DNA from: Hydractinia symbiolongicarpus
Taxonomy: Eukaryota > Cnidaria > Hydrozoa > Anthoathecata > Hydractiniidae
Reading direction: 5' to 3'
NCBI RefSeq assembly: GCF_029227915.1
Contig: NC_079883.1
Span: 22,196,001 to 22,260,000 of the forward strand
Length of the DNA stretch: 64,000 nt
In this document: positions 56,001 to 64,000 of the stretch, in pieces
Numbering within the stretch: the stretch's first letter is position 1
How the letters are laid out: every line of letters begins with the position of its first letter
Position numbers and translations under genes: made by a program
Notes under the pieces: model-generated
What the model was told of the DNA's origin: nothing
The model's input: the letters and a program-made list of their open reading frames with translations, nothing else
Database searches by the model: none

Positions 56001-58990
56001 TACTTAAAATTTTGCAAAATGACACATAATTTTACCTTGTGGCATTTGTGTTGCAAGTGTTGATGAAATTGTAACAAAGTTGTGTTCTTTGGAACCATAG
56101 TGAACGGGCATTTGCCTTCCCAACCCCAAATCATGTTCATTACCATAACACTGATGCATAAACTGTGTTAGTGGAAATCCGCGCCACATCAGTACTCCTG
56201 AAAAAAATAAGAACAATTAAATTTACAAAATAAGGTATTCAAAAATTATGATTACGGTGGAGCTTGTGGAGCAACTATAAATATAAATATATATATAATA
56301 TTTATACTTGAACAAAAAAGGATTTTACTGCATACCTATTAAAATATATATATCTTACATTACTTGTACACAAAATAAATGTGTTTACATATTTTCAGTT
56401 TAAAGTTAATTTTAATTTTTACCTGCTTCCCTGTATTGTGCAAAAACAATGTCTTTGTTATCCAGAGCTGTTGCAGTACCAAAATGAGTTGCTTCTTCCC
56501 CATAACAAGTCATATAAAATGAAATTCTTCCCTGAAAGTAAATATACATAACAATTTATTTTTGGAAGTTTATGAAAAAAATCAGTAATAAAAGACGAAT
56601 TACAAATAGAAACTTAATAAAAATTAGTTACAAACATTATACCTGTCGTTGTGATTCATACAGAATTTTATCCATTGTGTTGAGCAAAAGCATCTGTTTA
56701 TACACAGATACTAAAGTGTCTTTTCCAAGCTAAAACAAAGCAAATTAGATATATCTATATATACAATTAACCCGTGCATGTTTTTATTTACCACTGAATA
56801 TAATTTATACAAGCACAATACAAAAAAGTGAGTAATAAAAAGTAACACTTAACCATTTATATATTCTCATATACCAGATAATATACCTGAGGATCTTGAG
56901 TTTCATCCATCACTATTCCTTGCGTGTTTAGAACTTGATAAATAGGTATACCATGATGACGGATAGGGTCTACAGTCTCTAATTTATGTGTAAACTGCAG
57001 CTTATAGCCATGGCCAGGATATTGTGCAATATCTTGATCTTGATGTAGCTGGAAAATGTAAATAGTACGTTAAGCCATTCAGTATAAATAGATGCATATC
57101 ATCATCATCATCATTATCATTCTCGGCTTAACGTCCGTTTTCCATGCTAGCATGGGTTGGACAGGGTATATTAATGACCCTCTTCCAATCTGATCTAGAC
57201 TGTGTTAGATCTAAACTCAACTTCCTCTCTATCAAGTCTGTCCTTATAACCTCCTGCCAAGTCTTTCTCGGTCTGCCTCTGGGCTTTGCCCCCGGAACTA
57301 TCAAGTCTCTACACTTTCTTACCCAATTATCCTCCTCCATTCTTTCCAAGTGCCCCAGCCAATTCAATCTTCTTATCTGGATAACATCTTTAATTCTACG
57401 GAGACTTAGCCTGCTTCTTAGCTCATCTGAACTCTTTCTGTCTCTCAGACTGGCATTACACATCCACCTAACCATTCTCATATCATTCCTTTCTAAACGG
57501 TCAAGATCTTCCTGCTTCACTGCCCATGTCTCACTACCGTACAACATAACACTTCTTACACAGGCCTCATACAACCTACCTTTTACCACTTATCACATAT
57601 CACTTTTATATATAAAAAAATTCACAAAAAATTATGGAACTTTTATTTCAATTTTTTTTTTATTCTGGTACAATATTTACTAAAATTCTTTCATTATTGA
57701 CACTTTTGATAATTACTGGAAGATAACTTTGAAAGCTCCTGCACAAAAACACACCACTAATTTTTTAGGTAAACAACAATCCAAAAATAATTTTTAAGAA
57801 TAACATTTCTAAGGTGGACACAAATATCTGGTGTTAAAGTGACTCAATAAGCCCTATATTTTGTTTTCAATTTTCATTGAGCTGGTAAGCGGTTACAATA
57901 ATTGAAAAAGAATATAAAAAGTGTGGCTGCTTTGGATCAGTTCAGTGTTTTAAAAAATTCTCAGGAATTAGGTCAATTAAATTATAAGAAAAGACTTTCG
58001 TGTTGGTAGCTAGCTAACTTTTCATCTAAAAAAAAACTTGTAAACTTGCCAATTTTTTTAGTTTCTGCCAATCCTATTTTTGTTACCCAAATGACTTAAC
58101 ACCAGGTATTTGTAATGCTAATCTAAGCACAAGTTTAAACAACAATTGTGCACCATTGAGTAAAAAAAATTATAGTTTAACTAATAGACTAATAGCTTCC
58201 CTTTATTTTCTATAATTTTTTTCCTTGCAAATAAGCGATTTTGGAATTAGGATACCATTTTTTTTATTTTTTTATCGTGGTAGAACAAGTTGGACTTTGA
58301 ATTCTTCAATTCTTCATTTGGATTTATAAAGCAATATGAGTCCAGGGGTTCAGGATTTAATAGACCTTTTTAAATGTTCTCTTTTTACGTGGTAAGCCCT
58401 TCTGGCTCTAACAACTGCATGGCAGGCCGAAAGATATGGAAGCTTGCTGAAGAAAGGTCTTTTTCAGCCCATTTCTTTCTACGGAAGCATTTTTGAGGCT
58501 TTAAACTATTATCGAGTGTCGATCGATAACTTCTATTTGACATTAGCTATTTATATAAAGTTTACGAAACAGACTAAAAAGGACCTCACTTCACCATCTT
58601 TTTGCCTGCCACACCAGAAGGGCCCACCACGGAAAATGTTAACATTAAAAAAGGTCTATCTAAATACACGCAAGGTGTATAATTAGTGCCCAAACTGCAC
58701 GCAGTGCACAGATAAGTTCCCGCATTGTATAATGGGAAGTCGCTTCTAGATAAGGCAGTTAAAAAAACTTCTTACGTTACTTCCCAATATGGAACGGAGA
58801 CTTATAATATGTGATTCGTGGATAAAGAAAACAAAGAGCGTTTGGCTTGCTAAACTAACAAATTTGCTTAATTCTATGTAACTGGGTATACCTGAATGGT
58901 GCTGGATAATGTTCTAAAGCAGCCTACATTTCGTCGCCAAATAAATTTTGGGAAACGCCGGCTTGCAGTTGAAATAAAACGTGAAGCCAT
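50070..58990 (-). CDS. BCKDHA: Branched-chain 2-oxoacid dehydrogenase E1 alpha subunit, mitochondrial
   Basis: Ten exons (-): 58990-58892, 57048-56887, 56729-56643, 56531-56423, 56197-56036, 55046-54902, 52949-52888, 52368-52227, 51024-50926, 50322-50070; every join keeps frame with GT-AG. 439 residues; human is about 445. Exon 1 encodes an arginine- and serine-rich mitochondrial leader ([16 protein letters not shown]). The thiamine-diphosphate E1 alpha core follows: [47 protein letters not shown] and the phosphorylation loop [14 protein letters not shown]. With E1 beta, E2 and E3 it oxidatively decarboxylates leucine, isoleucine and valine keto-acids. The kinase-target serines are conserved, so BCKDK control is likely. 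It diverges from the I-kappa-B gene. Confidence 0.95.
50350..50880. repeat. TTCGCGAA/TTTGCAAA-rich repetitive stretch in BCKDHA intron 9
   Basis: Repeated short inverted motifs (AATTCGCGAATT, CATTTCGCAAAA, TTTTGCAAATTT, AACTTTTTGCATT) fill most of the intron. A related cluster lies at about 51488-51612 and in the NXPE 3' flanks (about 15340-15390). It looks like a decayed hairpin-type element family. Confidence 0.4.
51990..52135. repeat. Short GGGGCGCGAAAATTT tandem repeats
   Basis: The core (G)TGGGGCGC(G)AAAATT is repeated about six times at 17-35-bp steps, becoming regular near 52080-52125. It lies in BCKDHA intron 8, between the exons at 52227-52368 and 50926-51024. The frame through it is an artefact. 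Confidence 0.7.
53209..53367. repeat. 159-bp pogo/Tigger-type MITE
   Basis: The left end CAGTGGAATCTCCCTATCTC (then GAACTC) and the inverse of the right end CAGTGGAGTCTCTCTATCTC (then GAACTT) agree at about 23 of 26 positions. Internal TTCGAGATAGAGAAAG copies give subterminal repeats. It is flanked by TA on the left and TT on the right, so the TA duplication is imperfect. It lies in BCKDHA intron 6. Confidence 0.75.
57100..57589 (-). mobile_element. LINE 3' end in BCKDHA intron 1
   Basis: The minus-strand frame of about 150 codons includes [29 protein letters not shown] and RGRPRKTW, the region after the reverse transcriptase in CR1/jockey-like LINEs. The 3' tail ends in a (GAT)n run (57100-57117 as ATC on the + strand), typical of such elements. 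The CCATGCTAGCATGGG palindrome near its end is a family-like tail motif. It is 5'-truncated and does not disturb splicing of the host gene as modelled. Confidence 0.75.
57590..58891. other. Remainder of BCKDHA intron 1
   Basis: AT-rich intron sequence with homopolymer tracts. No exon or repeat end is recognised. The plus-strand frame at 58444-58686 has no family resemblance or splice context. Confidence 0.45.
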
Positions 58991-59434
58991 ATGGAGCACA
59001 AGAACACGATTATCCAAAAGCTTCGCATCTATGGTACCATTTTGGTACCATAGATTTATTGCAAAGAAGATTTATGACTATAGTACGTCGAAATAAATTT
59101 ACCCTCTTTACACAATTTCGATGTAAGTAACTTCGCAATTTATGGAACTACTTTATATTAATAAATAGAACGGGTAATTCTTGATTTCGTGACCAAATCT
59201 CACTGTTTCATCTTTAAAAAACTATCTAAATACGTGAAGATTGTCTACTAAGTTTTATTTTTCGGGAGCCTGGGGGAAACTACGGTTTACTAATCCTGGG
59301 AATTTCCCATTTTTGTAAGAATTTCCCTCGGCAGTATATAAACGTTTACTTTGCTGGTCGTTTTTCTTCAGTCGTGTATATTTCGTATAGAAGCCCTGCA
59401 AATCAGTTGTGGTTTTTTTATATTTACACTAAAA
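58991..59434. promoter_or_regulatory. Divergent promoter region between BCKDHA and I-kappa-B
   Basis: 444 bp separate the two start codons. Near the BCKDHA side is a 13-bp-arm hairpin (ATCTATGGTACCA/TGGTACCATAGAT, 59027-59055). Near the I-kappa-B side are kappa-B-like sites: GGGGGAAAC at about 59272, the perfect palindrome GGGAATTTCCC at 59298-59308 and GAATTTCCC at 59319-59327. TATATAAA follows at 59335-59342. Spacing to the TATA box and gene identity support an NF-kappa-B-responsive I-kappa-B promoter. Confidence 0.7.
59335..59342 (+). promoter_or_regulatory. TATA box of the I-kappa-B gene
   Basis: TATATAAA lies 8-37 bp downstream of the kappa-B sites and about 93 bp before the chosen ATG (59435). 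Transcription would start near 59365-59372. This excludes the in-frame ATG at 59351 and supports the start used. Confidence 0.6.
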
Positions 59435-61007
59435 ATGGATGTATGCAACAATGGAAATAATGGTGAACTGACTTCACTCTCAAAATATAGAGAAAATGGT
59501 ACAAATGTTGACTCAGGTTATGGTGACAGTTTTTGCAGTACTGCGGATGCAAGCGAATTTCAGGTTAAAGAAAGTCCAATTCAAGAATGTACTCCTGATG
59601 AAGAAGAATTGGGAAATGTCACAGAATTTGAAACTGAGTTTAACAATCTTAATTTGAATGATAAAAATGAGCTTACAGACGAAACTCAAGTAGCATCGCC
59701 ACCCCAGAAAAACGATAGAGAACTCAGACAACTTATGGACTACATAGTAAAAGCCTTTACTCCAGACGAAGACAACGACACGTAGGTTATTTATGTGTTT
59801 GAGAGATATGTAATTTTATGGTTCTAAGGAGAGAAGGAAAGTTATTTCTTTGTGAGAATTATAAAAATTTAATCCCACAACGCACTTTGTTGTATGGTTG
59901 GTTCGTCAAGTTGCAGGAATTTCCCTAGCTTGAGGAAGTTTTTGAGTATAGCACTGATAATTTTTACAGTACTTTCCCTGGCATGTTAGTCATTCTTCAT
60001 TATTTAACATTAATATAGTAATGAAATATTAAATTTATTTTATCTATTTAGGTACCTGACAATACTTCTTGCAAAAAATGAGAAAAATCAAGTTGCACAA
60101 CTGATAGAAATTTGCCCTAAATCTACATACCTTGACATACAAAACAAATTTGGGCAGGTATGTTTCTTCTTTTCTTAATTACTGTAAGGCTAGGTTTGCA
60201 AACTTTTCTTCCCTTAGGTAAAACTATACCACATTTTAACTATGAGACCATAAGCATTCATTACATATGAATTCTTTATTTCAAAATTGTTTTTATTTTT
60301 TTAGGCTGCTATTCATGTTGCTACGTACTTAAATGCTGCTCCGATTGTGTACCTTCTAATTTTAAAAGGTGCAAGAATTGACCTAGTTGATAATGGTGGT
60401 AAAAATGTATTTCATATTTGTGCTGAACGTGGACATAAAGAATCGTTAACTGCAATATTAGAGGCTGGCAATAAAACAAACCAACTCAACGAAATGAAGC
60501 AATTAATAAATGAAAGAGACTATTCTGGATTTTCACCATTTTACCTAGCAGTTTCGAAGAAACAAGAAGCTTTGTGTGGATTACTAAAAAAGTTAAATGT
60601 CGATGTCAATTTATGTGTAAGTACATTTACATATTTAAATACGTTTTAAATTGCCATTGAAATATTTTACGGTGTATGTTTTGCCAAATTTTATTATTAC
60701 TTATAATATGTTTACATCTAATTTGTAGGATATCAAAAATGGCAATTCACCTTTACATGAAGCAGTAATTCCACAATCGAGTGATCCTGTATTTGTACGT
60801 TTTTTATTAAATGACTGTGACGTTGATGTCAATTATCAAAACAATGCTGGTATAACTCCACTTCATGTTGCTGCTGCAAAGGGAGATAAAGCAATATGTT
60901 CTGTGCTGTTGATGTATGGTGCAGATGTAAATCTGCAAGACATCAATAAGCACATCCCTGTGCATTATGCTAATGATAATGAAATTATCAAGTATTTGCA
61001 GTCGTAA
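59435..61007 (+). CDS. I-kappa-B-like ankyrin inhibitor of NF-kappa-B
   Basis: Four exons: 59435-59781, 60052-60157, 60305-60616, 60729-61007; GT-AG and in frame, 347 residues. Residues 26-32 (DSGYGDS) resemble the beta-TrCP phosphodegron; spacing is DSGxxxS, not the DSGxxS of vertebrate I-kappa-B alpha. Residues 45-110 are acidic. From about 117 there are about six ankyrin repeats (AAIHVATYLN, NVFHICAERGH, SPFYLAVSK, SPLHEAV, TPLHVAAAKG, IPVHYA). Family role: retains Rel/NF-kappa-B in the cytoplasm until IKK phosphorylation and proteasomal loss. No C-terminal PEST tail. Bcl-3-type is an alternative, but the degron and promoter favour a classical I-kappa-B. Confidence 0.88.
59916..59925 (+). 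promoter_or_regulatory. kappa-B-like site in I-kappa-B intron 1
   Basis: GGAATTTCCC matches the GGRNNYYCC-type consensus. A weaker ACTTTCCC lies at about 59971. Together with the three upstream sites it makes a cluster across the gene's 5' end. Confidence 0.5.
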
Positions 61008-62690
61008 AGTTGCTGACATGCAAGAAAGTGGTTGCTGGAGATTTTAAAAAAATCAGTGGCAAAGAAGTGGTACCAATTCAACATATTGAGTTAAGTTTTC
61101 TGCAGTAAAGAATGCCCTTTAAAGGTGTAATACATGTTGCAAGCTTGAAGTAAATCATAGAAGTGATGGCAGTATTAGTATTTTGATTTCTAATGTTGAT
61201 ATGAACAAGCTTGGCATAACCCACAAAAACAGTTACTAGCATGCTTCCATTTTTGTGAAGCCTGAAATAATTTTATTGTTTTTTATTGTATATATTATCT
61301 CTACATAACACAAATCTTTAGAGAAGAAGAAAATTGTTATTGAAATTGTTTGTTAACTGGTGTGAGTCTTTCCGTTTTAATGTTTAAAGTGTGTAAAAGT
61401 AAAAAAAATTCAGTAGAATCTTAGAGATATTTATATCTCCATTGTAGAATGCACAACTTGTGGTTGTAAGTTCTGTTAAAGTTTTTTTATCGTGACATTC
61501 TTTGTTTTGCTGATTCATTCTAGTAGGCGTATAGCAATTAGTCAAAATAAATTAGCATAAATTTTATTGTATTGTGTAATGAACCAATCATCTTATAAAG
61601 ATTTAAGAAAGTACCTTGACGTCAATAGATGATTAAATTTCATATTGCTAAACCATAATGGCTACCGATTAGTCGATTTGAAATTCCCTATGTTTTTACG
61701 TGTTGGGAACCTGAACTGTTAGTTTCAGTTTCCTATTTAGTAGGTAATATTTGTGACAGCGCATTAATCTTTCAGCTTGTGTAAAAAATTTTTCTTGCGT
61801 AAAAAAAATACTATTAATTAAATTTATGTGTTTGATGTATAGCGATGGTATGTAATTGTCAGCAACAAGGATAAAACAATAGATAATCGTTCCAGGGCTC
61901 TGCTACCGGGAGCAAGGTTGTCACGTCTTTTCCAGTCGGTAAAATAGTTGTCACCAGGGACTCTTCGTCAAGTCCTTAGTTTTCCATTTTTGAAAATGTC
62001 GTCCGATATCCAAAAAGAGACATGTCCTGGGATCGAGGTTGAGTCCGCATATATAATATGTACTATATGTATAGAAGCGTTCTGTTTTGACACAACTTAA
62101 AATACCGTCCCAAGGATTTGCCGGTCAATAGACAGATTATTGCGTTCGCATTTGGGATGGTCATCTATTCACGTGCCTGGCATAACAATGGACTAATGTA
62201 CATAACGAACGCTGCAAAATAGGCTAGGCCCAACGATTGATAAACGCTATTTAATATTAAAAATTGAAGGTGTGACAGGCTCGACTGCGGACAAATGCAA
62301 AGTTTCTGGGGTTGGAGGAAAGAAATAAAGAATAAAGATAGCAAATGTAACAGTTGACAACGTACGCTGTTTAAAATCGGAAGATAATCTGTTTATATTC
62401 AAACTGAGGATATGATGATAAAATACCAGTAAACAATACCAGCGTAGATGATATAATTGCAGATTATCTTCTTTTCTCAATATTGATGAGCAATCTGTGG
62501 AATAAACCGAAAGAAAAGAGCGTTTTAGATTATATGTTACGTTTATGTTTTATGGCGCACTTCGAGGACCGAGCGGCCTTTATAAGCCAACTCGGGCCGT
62601 CTCTTTTTTGAACTTCGCGAAACAGATGAGCAGCACAAAAAATATTTAAAAAAATTTCACATTTCCATATCTATGAATACGTACAAAATC
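61008..62690. other. 3' UTR of I-kappa-B and spacer with MITE copies
   Basis: AATAAATTAGCATAAATTTTATTG near 61545 may carry the polyadenylation signal. An AACCTCG-type inverted-repeat element lies at about 61949-62043, with GTCACCAGGG on the left and TCCTGGGATCGAGGTTG on the right. A second, partial one lies at about 61891-61920. No further exon is recognised. Confidence 0.45.
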
Positions 62691-62697
62691 ATGTAGA

Positions 62698-64000
62698 GTG
62701 AGTCAAGGTACAGATGATGGAGAAGAAGAAGTTCGCCAGAAGTATGTAACACCCTCAAAATACCTCACGATAAGGATAAGAATGAGAAGGAGGAGGATTC
62801 ATCGAACTTCTAAAAGGTTTCGACCGACTACCCTTGAAGAAACTTCAGCAGATTGGGAATTACCCCTAGAGCTACAGAATTTCGTTTATGGGAGCAGACT
62901 GGTTGAAAAAGAAATGGAAAAGCTCGTGGCAATACCGCTGCCACCTTGCCAATATGAATCAGTCGGTTAGGCTGGACCCATCCATGCGGTCATATGTCGA
63001 GTCCTTTTAAAACCTTACCAAATCACAGGTTAGCTTGGTAAAATGTGGAAAGACATTCAATTATACATTCAAGATGAAAATATCCAGGAAATAATCTTAT
63101 GCACGAACGCCGCCTGTCAATATTGCCAGCGATATTTGATTTCAAAACGCCGAAAGGGCAAATTAAAGACCACTCGTAATTCATCGATGATGAGAGAAAC
63201 CTATTGTTTGTTGATTTATTTCAAAAGGTATTGACAGCACCCAGTAAGGCACAAGAATCTACCGACAAACTGTTTTCCCGTCAAGCACCGTAATGAAAAC
63301 CATATCCGGCTGTTTTAATCAGGATCCTCCGTGGAATCGACTCGAACCTTGTCACCATGTTCCATAAACATACATTGGAAAAAGATATAAGAAAGTTTGC
63401 TCTAATTTCTCCTAAAACCTTGTGTGTACATAAACTTCAACATATCTACCCCTGCTTATTAAAACTGTTTCAAAGGCTAGCGAAAATTAAGGACCAACCA
63501 GGAAATTCTGAGAATAGTAAAGGGTTTAGAGCAACACATAAAGCCAAACTTTTTAAGCTGAAAGTACCCACACTAATTCCAATGTCAGTGCAGGAAAAAT
63601 TCTATTCCACCGTATTTGCGCGGCCTAAAAAAGAATTAGAAAGATTCTAGCCAAAAATCAAAAATGTAGTGGACCTTTTTCCATAAGGAGACTTCGTGGT
63701 AAAGATAGACCTGAAATAAGCCTATTGGCATATTCCAATTCATTTGTCATCCCAAAAACCTAATGTTTTATTGGAGACAGAAGCTTTACATAAATGTTGG
63801 TGTTAGCATTTGCGGTGGATATGGGCCCCAGAATTTTCACGGAACTAATAAAAGTTCCCCTAACCATTTTGCGGCGGTTAATGACCATAATTATTGCTTA
63901 CCTAGACGATCTATTGTTGAAAGCACAGACAAGGGAGGAAGCAATTCAGGACTGGGACTCAGTGATTTTTCTTTTCATTAACTAGGCTTCACAATAAATT
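62698..64000 (+). mobile_element. DIRS-like retrotransposon relic, cut by the window end
   Basis: Consecutive broken frames on the + strand. A gag-like segment (62698-62970) contains LELQNFVYGSRLVEKEME. A linker with VQEKFYSTVFARPKK follows. Reverse transcriptase pieces come next: GDFVVKIDLK-(stop)-AYWHIPIHL near 63690-63750, PRIFTELIKVPL near 63830, IIIAYLDDLLLK near 63890-63925, and LGFTIN at the end. The YLDD box and the PRxFT and LGFxIN motifs fit DIRS/Ngaro-type reverse transcriptases better than gypsy. Many stops and frameshifts show it is dead. RNase H and any tyrosine recombinase would be beyond 64000. Confidence 0.6.

Noticed and set aside
57144-57683. 179-residue plus-strand frame in BCKDHA intron 1
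   Set aside because: Antisense of a LINE fragment with clear minus-strand reverse-transcriptase-linked motifs.

Overview
The window looks like an AT-rich animal nuclear genome, most likely a cnidarian and probably a hydrozoan. This is inferred from intron-bearing metazoan genes (GTPBP2-like, BCKDHA, I-kappa-B), small secreted cysteine-rich peptides, NXPE-like genes, and a varied transposon load (pogo/Tigger, TTAA-type, Penelope-like, LINE and DIRS-like). The species cannot be fixed from sequence alone.

Layout. 1-2.8 kb: spacer with small inverted-repeat elements, then a single-exon GT31-like glycosyltransferase that lacks the usual DxD. 3-12.3 kb: transposon graveyard. It holds diverged tandem repeats, a pogo-like element with THAP, HIRAN-like and SWIM/YqaJ-type coding relics, a Penelope-like GIY-YIG fragment, and a 2.65-kb element with TTAA target duplications carrying a P2X7-C-type domain. 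13.5-31.5 kb: three near-identical intronless NXPE-like genes on the + strand, embedded in a segmental duplication with LINE pieces and a 128-bp satellite between copies. 33.8-38.6 kb: two related secreted six-cysteine peptides (-), a two-exon coiled-coil gene (-) and an unassigned basic 136-aa protein (+).

39.6-46.6 kb: an eleven-exon GTPBP2-like translational GTPase (+), including a 27-nt micro-exon. 47.8 kb: a perfect 30-bp-arm palindrome abutting a tRNA-Ala-like sequence. 50.1-59.0 kb: complete ten-exon BCKDHA (-) with a mitochondrial leader. 59.4-61.0 kb: four-exon I-kappa-B homologue (+), head to head with BCKDHA. It has NF-kappa-B-like sites and a TATA box just upstream and a DSGxxxS phosphodegron. 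62.7-64.0 kb: broken DIRS-like reverse transcriptase cut by the window end.

The genes do not form one pathway. The best-supported regulatory story is I-kappa-B, whose own promoter and first intron carry kappa-B motifs, as expected for NF-kappa-B negative feedback. The most novel-looking items are the paired cysteine-rich peptides and the recently duplicated NXPE array. Exon boundaries were deduced by eye from frame, GT-AG sites and remembered family sequence; no alignment was run.
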